A program made the translations under genes and the position numbers. Positions 36,238-46,382 of a stretch of 64,000 bases of DNA are shown piece after piece. Each line of letters begins with the position of its first letter. The stretch's first letter is position 1. Origin of the DNA: Streptomyces antimicrobicus (GTDB lineage: Bacteria; Actinomycetota; Actinomycetes; Streptomycetales; Streptomycetaceae); contig NZ_JAJAUY010000004.1 in the NCBI RefSeq assembly GCF_020532625.1, positions 1 through 64,000 on the forward strand, written 5' to 3'. The notes below the pieces were generated by a model. That model was given only the letters and a program-made list of their open reading frames with translations, was not told where the DNA came from and did no database searches.

Positions 36238-37794
36238 TCAGGGGGCGGGGGCCACGGCTGTCTCGTCGGTGGCCCCGGCCTTGTCGGTCGCGACCTTGTC
36301 GGTCGCGGCCTTGTCGGACGCTGCTTCGGGCTCGGTCCCGGCGCTGCCGGTCGCTGTCTCGGCGGTCGCGGCCTCGGGCTCGGTCCCGGCGCTGCCGGTC
36401 GCGGCCTCGGCAATCGCGGCCTTCGGGCCGTGGGCGTCGTCGCGGGCCGGGCCGTTGAAGATCAGGTTCAGCACGATCGCGGCCGTGGCGCCGAGCGTGA
36501 CACCGCTGTTGAGGAGCGAGGACAGGTCGGTGCCCATGTGCTCCTTGAAGAGCACCGGAACGGTCGCCGGGAGCAGGGCGAAGGCCAGCGAGACACCCAC
36601 GACCAGCGCGTTCTTCTCCTCCTTGAGGTCGACCCGGGCCAGCGTCTGGATGCCCGCCAGGGCGACCATCCCGAACATGACGGTGGCGGCGCCGCCCAGG
36701 ACCCCGTGCGGGACGGCCGCGACGACGGCGGCCGCCTTCGGCAGCAGGCCCAGCACGATCATGAACACACCGGCGGCGACGACCACGAACCGGCTCTTGA
36801 CCTTCGTCATCCGCACCAGGCCCACGTTCTCGGCGAACGCCACGTACGGGAAGGAGTTGAGCACTCCGCCCAGCGCGGTCGCCGCGCCGTCGGCGCGCAG
36901 GGCGCGGGCCACGGTCTCGCTGTCGACCTCCTTGCCGACGATGTCGCCGACGGCGTAGGTGTCACCGGTCGTCTCGACCATGGTGATCAGCATGACGATG
37001 AGCATCAGCAGGATCGGGAACCACGCGAACTTCGGGGCGCCGAAGTGGAACGGCGTGGTGATGCCGACCCAGTCGGCGTCACCCACCCCGGCGAAGTGCG
37101 CGTCGCCGAACAGGAAGGCGACGGTGGTGCCGCCGACCAGGCCGAGCAGGATGGCGATGCTGGAGAGGAAGGGCCGGCCGAGCCGCATCAGCACGAGGAT
37201 GAAGAGCATCGTGCCGCCGGCGTAGGCGAAGTTCTTCGGGTCCCCGAAGTCGGGGGTGCCGAGGCCGCCCGCCGCGTCGTTCAGGCCGACCGGGATCAGG
37301 ACGATGCCGAGCACGGTGATCACGGTGCCGGTCACGACCGGCGGGAACAGCCGCATGACCGCCCGGAAGGCCTTGGCGGGCAGCCAGGCGAAGGCGAACG
37401 TGGCGATGCCGGCCGTGATCACGGCGCCGTAGATCGCCAGCAGGGCGGCGGTGCCACCGCCGGCGCCCAGGCCGATGGCGATCATCGGGGAGACAGCGGT
37501 GAAGGTGACGCCCTGGATCAGCGGCAGCCGCGCGCCGATCCGGCCGACGCCGAGCGCCTGGACGATCGAGGCGATACCGCAGGTGAAGAGGTCCGCGTTG
37601 ATCAGGTAGACCAGCTGTTCGGGGCTGAGCTTCAGTGCGTTGCCGACGATGATGGGGACGATCACGGCGCCGGCGTAGAAGGCCAGGACGTGCTGGAAGC
37701 CGTACAGCGCGAGCTTGGGGAGGGGGAGCACCTCGTCGACCGGGTGCGTGCTCTGCTCTCCGTCGGTGGAGAGCCGGGCGGCGACACGTGCCAT
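36238..37794 (-). CDS. NCS2-family nucleobase (uracil/xanthine) permease
   Basis: The 518-aa permease has 12-14 membrane segments. LPLPKLALYGFQHVLAFYAGAVIVPIIVG opens the family and ENVGLVRMTK matches the NAT/NCS2 signature (Q/E-N-x-G-x4-T-R/K). Substrate, uracil versus xanthine, is uncertain. The last 60 residues are a hydrophilic Ala/Thr/Glu/Lys-rich tail with a near-perfect duplicated unit ATGSAGTEPEAA, unusual for the family. The ATG at 37794 has an AAGG-type ribosome site. A palindrome lies upstream at 37992. Confidence 0.9.
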   Translation of the reverse strand: MARVAARLSTDGEQSTHPVDEVLPLPKLALYGFQHVLAFYAGAVIVPIIVGNALKLSPEQLVYLINADLFTCGIASIVQALGVGRIGARLPLIQGVTFTAVSPMIAIGLGAGGGTAALLAIYGAVITAGIATFAFAWLPAKAFRAVMRLFPPVVTGTVITVLGIVLIPVGLNDAAGGLGTPDFGDPKNFAYAGGTMLFILVLMRLGRPFLSSIAILLGLVGGTTVAFLFGDAHFAGVGDADWVGITTPFHFGAPKFAWFPILLMLIVMLITMVETTGDTYAVGDIVGKEVDSETVARALRADGAATALGGVLNSFPYVAFAENVGLVRMTKVKSRFVVVAAGVFMIVLGLLPKAAAVVAAVPHGVLGGAATVMFGMVALAGIQTLARVDLKEEKNALVVGVSLAFALLPATVPVLFKEHMGTDLSSLLNSGVTLGATAAIVLNLIFNGPARDDAHGPKAAIAEAATGSAGTEPEAATAETATGSAGTEPEAASDKAATDKVATDKAGATDETAVAPAP

Positions 37795-38116
37795 CTCTGC
37801 CTTGCCCTTCAGGGGAGGTAGGTAAATGAGAGGAGACCTGGTTATCCCTGGGCGGGCGCGGTTCGTGGTGCGGGGGGCCGCCAGGGTTTCAGTGCGTTCA
37901 CGTGGATCGAAGCCCCGCTGTGTTACAGCCGGCGTCTCGTCGTGTGACCGAAATTGAACGCCTGTGGGCGGCCTCACAGATACCGTCGACTTCTACAAAA
38001 TGTAGAGAGCGACGTCCGCCGATTCTGTGGGTTCCTCCAGTGGCAGACAACCCTGGGGTGGGATAAGCGAAGCCGCCCCGGAGGCACCGGAGCGGCTTCC
38101 CGACGGGCGGACGGCG
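37795..38116. promoter_or_regulatory. Permease upstream region with palindrome TCTACA-AAA-TGTAGA
   Basis: This 322-bp spacer holds the promoter of the permease. The only clear symmetric element is a perfect 6+3+6 palindrome at 37992-38006, resembling CTACA/TGTAG operators of the BlaI/CopY type. At its right end a terminator for the next gene is annotated separately. The rest shows nothing recognisable. Confidence 0.45.
38069..38099 (-). terminator. Terminator hairpin of the TerB-like gene
   Basis: gaagccgc and gcggcttc form an 8-bp stem with an inner ccgg/ccgg pairing, 17 bp after the stop codon of the minus-strand gene. Confidence 0.6.
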
Positions 38117-38884
38117 CTACGACGAGCTGCGCACGGCCGCCAGCAGGCGCGAGATCTCGTCGGCGTCCAGCCGCAGCGCGGCGCCCACCGTGGCCAGAAC
38201 CTCACGCTCGGCGGGCGTGTACGGGCCGTCGGCGAGGGCGATCCGGGCGCCCTGGAGCAGCAGCGACTCGCGGCCGGCCGGGGCCAGGTGCGGGGACAGC
38301 GGCTCCAGCGCCTCGTGGAGTTCGATGGACAGGGCGGCCCCGCAGCACTCCGGCCCGTCGTAGAGGCCCGGCAGCCGGCCCTCCTCCAGGCCGAGCGCCT
38401 CGACCAGGGTCTCCAGCTGCTCCTCCGTGCAGTCCTGGAAGCCGGCGTTCCGTACGGCGCCCACCGCGGCCTCCAGCGCCGGGCGCGCGGCCGTGCCGCC
38501 GCCGGCGGCGAGCACGGCGAGGGCGACGGTGTGGACGGCGTCGCGCAGCATCGCCGTGAAGCGGGTCGTGGTCGGGTGGTCCAGCACGTCGGTGTCGAAC
38601 CGGTCGCGGCAGCCCGCGCACTCGACCACCGGGCCGACCTCGCCGCGCGGCATCAGCGGCACCCCGAGGAGGGTGAACCGGCGGCGGCCCGTGCGGCGGC
38701 GGTAGTTGCGGTCGCCCCCGCAGGCCGGGCAGAAGAACTCGCCGTCCCCGACGGTGTTCCAGGTGGTACGGATGCCCCAGACCGCGATCTTCCGGCTGGT
38801 CCCACCCCGAGCTGGCAGCACGTCGACCTCCGCCTCCGTAACTTCCCGGCGACTTCGCCGGGTTGTTGGCGTGATGTTAGCCAC
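38117..38884 (-). CDS. TerB-like protein with zinc-ribbon N-terminus
   Basis: The 255-aa product has two Cys pairs in the N-terminal part (FFCPACGGDRNYRRR and VECAGCRDRF) that form a zinc ribbon. The C-terminal 110 residues are helical and end LADGPYTPAEREVLATVGAALRLDADEISRLL, the signature of TerB/DjlA-type domains. TerB domains occur in tellurite resistance and phage-defence-like systems, but here it stands alone with no ter genes. GTG start at 38884. Function unknown. Confidence 0.75.
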   Translation of the reverse strand: MANITPTTRRSRREVTEAEVDVLPARGGTSRKIAVWGIRTTWNTVGDGEFFCPACGGDRNYRRRTGRRRFTLLGVPLMPRGEVGPVVECAGCRDRFDTDVLDHPTTTRFTAMLRDAVHTVALAVLAAGGGTAARPALEAAVGAVRNAGFQDCTEEQLETLVEALGLEEGRLPGLYDGPECCGAALSIELHEALEPLSPHLAPAGRESLLLQGARIALADGPYTPAEREVLATVGAALRLDADEISRLLAAVRSSS

Positions 38885-38990
38885 ATCGATGAGGATGCGT
38901 CAGTCGTGTGACAAGACAACATGGCCCGGCGCGCGCACTTGGCCGAAGTGCGCCCCCGGTGCCCCTCGCGCTCCCCTTACGCTTCGCCGC

Positions 38991-39230
38991 GTGCACACCC
39001 CGTCCTGTCTGGTCACCGGCGCCGCGAGCGGGCTCGGCCGCGCCACCGCCGACCGTTTCGCCCGTGCCGGAGCCCACGTCCCCGCGGCCGACATCGACGG
39101 CCCCCGCCTGCGGGCCCCGCTACGGAACCGGCCGCGGAGGTCCTCGACCGCACCTGCGTCACCGCCGGCGTCGCCGTGGCGGACGCCGGGGCACTCCCTC
39201 TTTCGGATGTACGCGAGACCACCCCTGACC
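38991..39230 (+). pseudogene. Truncated, frameshifted SDR dehydrogenase remnant
   Basis: From GTG 38991 the frame reads LVTGAASGLGRATADRFARAGAHVPAADIDGPRLRA, an unmistakable SDR nucleotide-binding start with TGAASGLG. At about 39115 the homology jumps to another frame (EPAAEVLDRTCVTAGVAVADAGAL) and it ends near 39230 without the catalytic YxxxK or substrate parts. At least one frameshift and a large 3' deletion are needed to explain this. It lies between the TerB-like gene and leuA. Confidence 0.75.
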
Positions 39231-39277
39231 CGCCTCCGACGCGCCGGACGGGCGGCCGGCCACCCGCCGGGACGCGC

Positions 39278-39316
39278 GGACCCCGCGCCTCCCGGGGAGG
39301 AGGAGGCGCGGGGTCC
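39278..39316. terminator. 15-bp terminator stem downstream of leuA
   Basis: ggaccccgcgcctcc pairs perfectly with ggaggcgcggggtcc across a 9-nt loop. It lies 57 bp past the leuA stop on the minus strand. Confidence 0.75.
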
Positions 39317-39372
39317 GGGTACGGCTCGGTGCCAGGGCCTCCGCGTACGGCGTCGGCGTCGGCGTAACGGCG

Positions 39373-41297
<1,925 letters not shown>

Positions 41298-41514
41298 GAT
41301 GGGCCGACCATAGCCGAGCCGCGCGGTGATGCGCGGGACTGTTTCAGTATGCGGGACCCACCTGTCCGATTTACACCAATTGTGGCCTACGTCTCCCGCG
41401 GAACGGCAAGGTCCGGGCGAACCGTCAAGGATGACCCCACCCCTTTCAGACAGACGAATGAATCATGCTCGCGCCTAGTGACAGCACCATGACGCACTGC
41501 CACATTTGCCGTTC

Positions 41515-42588
41515 ATGGATGCCACCCGTGGGGACCGCCACCCCGTCTTCTGCACCATCGTCCCGCCGCACCTGCTGGACCGCATCGCCCGCTCCGACAA
41601 CGCCCGCCGGGCCGACATCGCCCAGGCCACCTTGGAGCACGACGCCCTCCAGCGCACCCGGCGGCGCATCACCACCGTCCGGGGCATCGCCCCGGCCGCC
41701 CTGTCCGCGCCCCCCTCCGACGAGCCCGAACGCACCGTCTACGACGCCCAGCACCGCACCCGGCTGCCCGGGACCAAGGTGCGCGGCGAGGGCGACCCGC
41801 TGCACAAGGACGCCACCGTCAACCGCGCCTACGCGGGCCTCGGCGCCACCTTCGAGCTCTTCCTGAAGGCCTTCGGGCGCCACTCGATCGACGACGCGGG
41901 CCTCGCGCTGGACGCGACCGTCCACTACGGCGAGGACTACAACAACGCCTTCTGGGACGGCCGCCAGATGGTCTTCGGCGACGGCGACGGCGACCTCTTC
42001 CTGGACTTCACCGTCTCCGTCGACATCATCGGGCACGAGCTCGCCCACGGTGTCACGCAGTACACGGCCAACCTGGAGTACTACAAGCAGGCCGGCGCGC
42101 TGAACGAGTCGATGTCGGACGTCTTCGGCTCCCTGATCAAGCAGTACACGCTCGACCAGACCGCCGACCAGGCGGACTGGCTGATCGGCGCCGGGCTGCT
42201 CGGCCCGAACGTCACGGGGGTCGCGCTGCGCTCGATGAAGGCGCCCGGCACCGCGTACGACGACGACGAGCTCGGCAAGGACCCGCAGCCGGCCACGATG
42301 GACGACTACGTCAACACCTCCCGCGACAACGGCGGCGTGCACATCAACTCCGGCATCCCCAACCACGCCTTCTACCTGCTGGCCACCGAGCTCGGCGGCA
42401 AGGCCTGGGAGCGGGCCGGGCAGATCTGGTACGACACGCTCACCGGCGGGGAGCTGGGCACGAAGGCCACCTTCGCCGACTTCGCCCGGCTCTCCCTGGC
42501 GGCGGCGGTCGCCCGGTACGGCGAGGGCGGGGCGGAGCACCGGGCCCTGACCAAGGCGTGGTCCACGGTCGGCGTCCCGACCTCCTGA
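41515..42588 (+). CDS. M4 metallopeptidase, protealysin type
   Basis: The 357-aa zinc protease has no signal peptide. It starts with a short propeptide of the protealysin kind, recognised by CTIVPPHLLDRIAR. The thermolysin catalytic domain has HELAH near residue 173 and NESMSD about 20-30 residues later, giving the HExxH...E zinc site, plus NGGVHINSGIPNHAFY with the transition-state His. The ATG at 41515 is preferred; a TTG at 41506 is in frame. Directly downstream is an emfourin-type inhibitor, the usual partner. Confidence 0.93.
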   Translation: MDATRGDRHPVFCTIVPPHLLDRIARSDNARRADIAQATLEHDALQRTRRRITTVRGIAPAALSAPPSDEPERTVYDAQHRTRLPGTKVRGEGDPLHKDATVNRAYAGLGATFELFLKAFGRHSIDDAGLALDATVHYGEDYNNAFWDGRQMVFGDGDGDLFLDFTVSVDIIGHELAHGVTQYTANLEYYKQAGALNESMSDVFGSLIKQYTLDQTADQADWLIGAGLLGPNVTGVALRSMKAPGTAYDDDELGKDPQPATMDDYVNTSRDNGGVHINSGIPNHAFYLLATELGGKAWERAGQIWYDTLTGGELGTKATFADFARLSLAAAVARYGEGGAEHRALTKAWSTVGVPTS

Positions 42589-42620
42589 CGAGGAGATCTT
42601 CGATGCAGTAGACAGGTGCC

Positions 42621-42890
42621 ATGCGGATTCACGTGGTGCGGACGGGCGGCTTCGCGGGCATCGAGCGCAGGGCCGAGGTGGACACCTCGGGCCGGCCCGA
42701 CGAGGAGGAATGGGAGGCGCTGGCCCTGCTCGCGCTGCGGCCGGGTCCGGCGTCGCACCCCGGCGACCGGGTCCGGGACGGGTTCTCGTACCGGATCACG
42801 GTCGACGGGCGGACGGTGACCTGCCACGACCCGCACCTGTCCGAGGCGCAGCGGCAGCTGGTCTCCCGGGTGCTCAAAGAAGGTGCCTGA
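42621..42890 (+). CDS. Emfourin-type protealysin inhibitor
   Basis: The 89-aa protein begins MRIHVVRTGGFAGIERRAEVD and ends with SYRITVDGRTVTCHDPHLSEAQRQLVSRVL. These match small protealysin-associated inhibitors (emfourin family) encoded next to protealysin-like proteases. It lies 32 bp after the protease gene and probably keeps it inactive in the cytoplasm. The final codons and stop lie in the first copy of a 19-bp tandem duplication. Confidence 0.85.
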   Translation: MRIHVVRTGGFAGIERRAEVDTSGRPDEEEWEALALLALRPGPASHPGDRVRDGFSYRITVDGRTVTCHDPHLSEAQRQLVSRVLKEGA

Positions 42891-42912
42891 GCACAAAGAA
42901 GGTGCCTGAGCA
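42875..42912 (+). repeat. Exact 19-bp tandem duplication at the inhibitor gene end
   Basis: caaagaaggtgcctgagca occurs at 42875-42893 and again at 42894-42912 with no mismatch. The first copy carries the stop codon of the inhibitor gene. Exact identity points to a very recent event. Confidence 0.95.
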
Positions 42913-42936
42913 GGGCTGTTTTGCTTCCATGGCGCG

Positions 42937-43743
42937 GTGACGATTCTTGACGCGCTGGAGCGCTACTACGACACCGTGCCGCGAGTGGGCGGGGCGCGGG
43001 CCGAGGACTTCGGCCCGCTGACCCTGTTCGTCCAGGAAGGCCAGGGCTGGCCCTACTACGCCCGCCCGACGCTCGGCGCCGCGGCGCAGGCCGGTCCGGC
43101 GGACGTACTGCGGGTGCTGGAGCGACAGCGGGAACTGAAGGTGCCCCAGGCCTTCGAATGGGTGGCCGAAACCACCCCCTCGCTGCGGGCCGCCGTGGAA
43201 GCGGCCGGACTGCATGTTCATGCACACCCGCTGATGGTGTGGGAGCCCGCGGACGAGGCCGGCGCGGCGCATCCGGAGGTCCGGCTGATGGGCGCCGAGG
43301 ACCCGTTGCTGGCGGCGGCCGTGGCCGTGCCGATGCTGGCCTTCGCCGCTCCGGGCACGGCCCTGGGCGAGGCGGGCCCGGCGGAGCTGGCGACCGCCGT
43401 GACCGATCCCTCGACGGAGCTGCGCCGGGCGCATGTGGCGGCGATGCTCGCCTCCGGCCGCACCGCCCTGGCGGTGGCCGTACGGGACGGGGTCGTGCTG
43501 TGCTCCGGGCAGTACAACCCGGTCGGTGACGTGGCCGAGGTGGTCGGCGTCGGTACGCTGCCGGCGGCGCGGCGGCAGGGGCTGGCGCTCGGGGTGACGG
43601 CGGCCCTGACCGCGGACGCGCTGGCGCGCGGCGCGCGGACGGTGTTCCTGTCGGCGGGCGACGACGACGTGGCACGGATCTACGGCCGGGCGGGCTTCCG
43701 CCGGATCGGGACCGCCCTGATCGCCGAGCCGCCGACGGCATAG
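42937..43743 (+). CDS. GNAT-family N-acetyltransferase
   Basis: The 268-aa protein has a divergent N-terminal half and a C-terminal GNAT fold. The acetyl-CoA loop is VVGVGTLPAARRQGLALGVTAALTADAL, followed by VFLSAGDDDVARIYGRAGFRRIGTALI. Substrate unknown. The GTG start lacks a clear ribosome site. It is in the same direction as the inhibitor gene but 46 bp away, so it may or may not share its transcript. Confidence 0.88.
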   Translation: MTILDALERYYDTVPRVGGARAEDFGPLTLFVQEGQGWPYYARPTLGAAAQAGPADVLRVLERQRELKVPQAFEWVAETTPSLRAAVEAAGLHVHAHPLMVWEPADEAGAAHPEVRLMGAEDPLLAAAVAVPMLAFAAPGTALGEAGPAELATAVTDPSTELRRAHVAAMLASGRTALAVAVRDGVVLCSGQYNPVGDVAEVVGVGTLPAARRQGLALGVTAALTADALARGARTVFLSAGDDDVARIYGRAGFRRIGTALIAEPPTA

Positions 43744-43753
43744 CCCGAGTTTT

Positions 43754-43768
43754 TTGCGGAAACCGCAA
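43754..43768. promoter_or_regulatory. Palindrome TTGCGG-AAA-CCGCAA before the methyltransferase gene
   Basis: A perfect 6+3+6 palindrome lies 74 bp upstream of the methyltransferase ATG, next to a T-run. It could be an operator or, read with the T-run on the other strand, part of a weak terminator after the acetyltransferase gene. Confidence 0.35.
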
Positions 43769-43842
43769 GAATCCTGGCCTGCCGGGCAGGGCCCGGCCGA
43801 GCATCGGGCGGAGCAGACACCCGAGCGGAAGAGACGAGCGCC

Positions 43843-44511
43843 ATGGCCCAGCAGCAGCACGACCAGCACCAGCACCACGAGGGCCCGGAGGGCTACGGGT
43901 CGGACGCGGAGTTCTGGGACGCCCGCTACCGCCAGAGCGACCGGATCTGGAGCGGCAACCCCAACGGGGTCCTGGTCCGCGAGGTCGAGGGGCTGCCCGC
44001 CGGGCGGGCCCTCGACCTCGGCTGCGGCGAGGGCGCCGACGCCGTCTGGCTGGCGCGCCGGGGCTGGCAGGTGACCGGGACCGACATCTCGGCGGTGGCC
44101 CTGGAACGGGCCGCCGGGCACGCGGCCGAGGCGGGCGTCGCCGACCGGATCTCCTTCGAGCGGCACGACCTCGGCGCCTCGTTCCCCACCGGGGAGTACG
44201 ACCTGGTCTCCGCCTGCTTCCTGCACAGCCCGGGCGACATGCCGCGCGAGCGCATCCTGCGCGCCGCTGCCGCGGCCGTGGCCCCCGGCGGCGTGCTGCT
44301 GGTGGCCGGGCACGGCGGGACGGCGCCCGGGCACGAGAACCCGCATCCGGAGCTGCACTTCCCGACCCCGCAGGAGGTGCTGGCGGACCTGGAGCTGCCC
44401 GAGGACGGCTGGGAGGTGCTGGTCTGCGCGGAGCACCCGCGGACGGAGGCGGAGGCCAGCCGTCCGGGGCCCGGCTTCGACAACACCCTCAAGGTGCGGC
44501 GCCGGGGCTGA
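43843..44511 (+). CDS. Class I SAM-dependent methyltransferase
   Basis: The 222-aa protein has motif I LDLGCGEGADAVWLARRGWQVTGTDIS near residue 63 and the usual motif II-III strands. Overall it resembles TehB/thiopurine-type methyltransferases. The N-terminus is Gln/His-rich (MAQQQHDQHQHHEG), which could bind metal or simply be disordered. Substrate unknown. It converges on era across a palindromic terminator. Confidence 0.85.
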   Translation: MAQQQHDQHQHHEGPEGYGSDAEFWDARYRQSDRIWSGNPNGVLVREVEGLPAGRALDLGCGEGADAVWLARRGWQVTGTDISAVALERAAGHAAEAGVADRISFERHDLGASFPTGEYDLVSACFLHSPGDMPRERILRAAAAAVAPGGVLLVAGHGGTAPGHENPHPELHFPTPQEVLADLELPEDGWEVLVCAEHPRTEAEASRPGPGFDNTLKVRRRG

Positions 44512-44590
44512 GGGCCGGGCCGCCCGGCTGCGGCCGGGCCGCGGCCCGGCGGCCCCCGGCGGCGGCCTCAGGCGGCGGCCCGGCCGCGGC
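44512..44590. terminator. GC-only convergent terminator region before era
   Basis: The whole 79-bp spacer is G/C-rich and self-complementary. The clearest element is gccgggcc-gc-ggcccggc at 44533-44550, an 18-bp palindrome. Additional ggcggcc blocks can pair with it. Confidence 0.6.
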
Positions 44591-45532
44591 TCAGAAGCCC
44601 AGCTTGCGCAGCTGCTTGGGGTCGCGCTGCCAGTCCTTGGCGACCTTCACGTGGAGGTCCAGGAACACCGGGGTGCCGAGGAGGGCCTCGATGTGCTTGC
44701 GCGACTTCATGCCCACCTCCTTCAGGCGCGAGCCCTTCGGGCCGATGATGATGCCCTTCTGGCTGGGCCGCTCGATGTAGACGTTCGCGTGGATGTCCAG
44801 CAGCGGCTTGTCGGCCGGGCGGTTCTCGCGCGGCAGCATCTCCTCGACCACGACCGCGATGGAGTGCGGCAGCTCGTCGCGGACGCCTTCGAGCGCGGCC
44901 TCACGGATGAGCTCGGCCACCATCACCATCTCGGGCTCGTCCGTGAGGTCGCCCTCCGGGTAGAGCGGCGGGCTCTCCGGCAGCAGCGGGACCAGCAGGT
45001 CGGCGACGAGCTTGACCTGCTTGTCGCCCACGGCCGAGACCGGGATGATCTCTGCCCACTCGATGCCGAGCTCCTGCCCGAGCTGCTGGACGGCCAGCAG
45101 CTGCTCGGCCAGCGCCTTGGACTCGACCAGGTCGGTCTTGGTCACGATGGCGATCTTGGGGGTCTTCTTGATCCCCGCGAGTTCCTTGGCGATGAACTTG
45201 TCGCCGGGGCCGATCTTCTGGTCGGCCGGCAGGCAGAAGCCGATGACGTCGACCTCGGCCCAGGTGGCCCGTACGACGTCGTTGAGGCGCTCGCCCAGCA
45301 GGGTGCGCGGCTTGTGCAGACCGGGCGTGTCGACCAGCACCAGCTGGGCGTCCGGCCGGTGCACGATGCCGCGGACGGTGTGCCGGGTGGTCTGCGGCCG
45401 GTTGGAGGTGATCGCGACCTTCGTGCCCACCAGTGCGTTGGTCAGGGTCGACTTGCCCGCGTTGGGGCGGCCGACGAAGCAGGCGAAGCCCGCGCGGTGC
45501 GGGGCGGTGGGCTCGGGGGAACGATCGCTCAT
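44591..45532 (-). CDS. era: GTPase Era
   Basis: The 313-aa GTPase assists 16S rRNA maturation and 30S assembly. G1 GRPNAGKSTLTNAL, G2 SNRPQTTRHTVRG, G3 VDTPGLHKP, G4 TKTDLV and the C-terminal KH domain with IIIGPKGSRLKEVGMKSRKHIEALLG are intact. The ATG at 45532 gives the usual MSDR start. In many streptomycetes era lies next to the cytidine-deaminase-like, YjbR, corC, ybeY, phoH genes; here 3.3 kb of other genes intervene. Confidence 0.96.
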   Translation of the reverse strand: MSDRSPEPTAPHRAGFACFVGRPNAGKSTLTNALVGTKVAITSNRPQTTRHTVRGIVHRPDAQLVLVDTPGLHKPRTLLGERLNDVVRATWAEVDVIGFCLPADQKIGPGDKFIAKELAGIKKTPKIAIVTKTDLVESKALAEQLLAVQQLGQELGIEWAEIIPVSAVGDKQVKLVADLLVPLLPESPPLYPEGDLTDEPEMVMVAELIREAALEGVRDELPHSIAVVVEEMLPRENRPADKPLLDIHANVYIERPSQKGIIIGPKGSRLKEVGMKSRKHIEALLGTPVFLDLHVKVAKDWQRDPKQLRKLGF

Positions 45533-45626
45533 ACGGGCCATTCTCCCCGATGCCGCCCGCGCCGCCGACCAGGCCGCCACGGGCGGGCCCAGGCGCGCGC
45601 TCGGCCAGGGAGAGGCGGGCCCTCGG

Positions 45627-46289
45627 TCAGGGTGAGGGCGGGCCCTCGGTCAGGGTGAGGGTGAGCACCGCCCTGTACGAGCCGGTCCGGGTGTACGGCG
45701 GCAGGCGCAGCAGCACGGTGGCGTCCACCGTGAACCGGCCGCCGCCGTCGGCCGACGCCAGGACGGCCCCTTCGGGCCCGACGGCCCCCGCCGGGCCGGC
45801 GGTGCAGCGGCCGAGGCTGCCGCGGGCCGGGGCGCAGGTCGGGGCCCAGGTCAGGGACGCTCCGGGGACGGGTCGTCCACCCGCCCCGGTGAACGCGGTG
45901 ACCGCGCCGCGCAGCGTCCACCCGGAGCCGGCCGGCACACCGCGGACGTCGAGCACGGTGACGGTGCCGATCCGCCCGGCGGCTCCCCCGCCCTGCCCGT
46001 TGGCGACGGCCCCGAGCGTGAGGGCGGCCCCGTCCTGCGTCATGGACAGCACCGGGGTCCTCGGGGCCGGCGGGGCGTGGGTCCGACCGGGCCGCTCGGA
46101 CCGGCCGCTCGCCGCCGGTGGTGGGGCGTGCGTGGTGCGGGGCGCGGCCCCGCCGGGCGGGGTGGCCGCCGTCGCCGGGGCGGCCGGGGTGGTCAGACCG
46201 GTGGCGAGGGCGGCCGCCCCGGCGGCCGCGATCCACGCGCGGCCGCGCAGGCCTCCTCGCCTTCTCCCGGTCCCTCCGGCTCTGTTCAC
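45627..46289 (-). CDS. Exported protein with WxL-like domain
   Basis: The 220-aa product has a basic, Arg-rich start, a signal helix (AWIAAAGAAALATGLTTPAAPATA) and a Pro/Ala-rich linker. Its C-terminal domain has VTVLDVRGVPAGSGWTLRGAVTAF and SYRAVLTLTLT, like actinobacterial WxL-type cell-surface proteins. There are two Cys (APTCAPARGSLGRC). WxL domains bind peptidoglycan in Gram-positives. The GTG at 46289 has AGGGGG 6 nt upstream; an ATG at 46325 is a weaker alternative. Confidence 0.7.
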   Translation of the reverse strand: MNRAGGTGRRRGGLRGRAWIAAAGAAALATGLTTPAAPATAATPPGGAAPRTTHAPPPAASGRSERPGRTHAPPAPRTPVLSMTQDGAALTLGAVANGQGGGAAGRIGTVTVLDVRGVPAGSGWTLRGAVTAFTGAGGRPVPGASLTWAPTCAPARGSLGRCTAGPAGAVGPEGAVLASADGGGRFTVDATVLLRLPPYTRTGSYRAVLTLTLTEGPPSP

Positions 46290-46382
46290 CGCCCGCCCCC
46301 TGGGTCCGCCCCGGCACGGGGTCATTGACCGGTCCGGGCGCCGAGAAGTCAAGGCGCGTGACGCGCCCGACCTGACGGACCA

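Noticed and set aside
37795..38116. Purine riboswitch in front of the nucleobase permease
   Set aside because: No three-way junction with the conserved loop sequences could be found.
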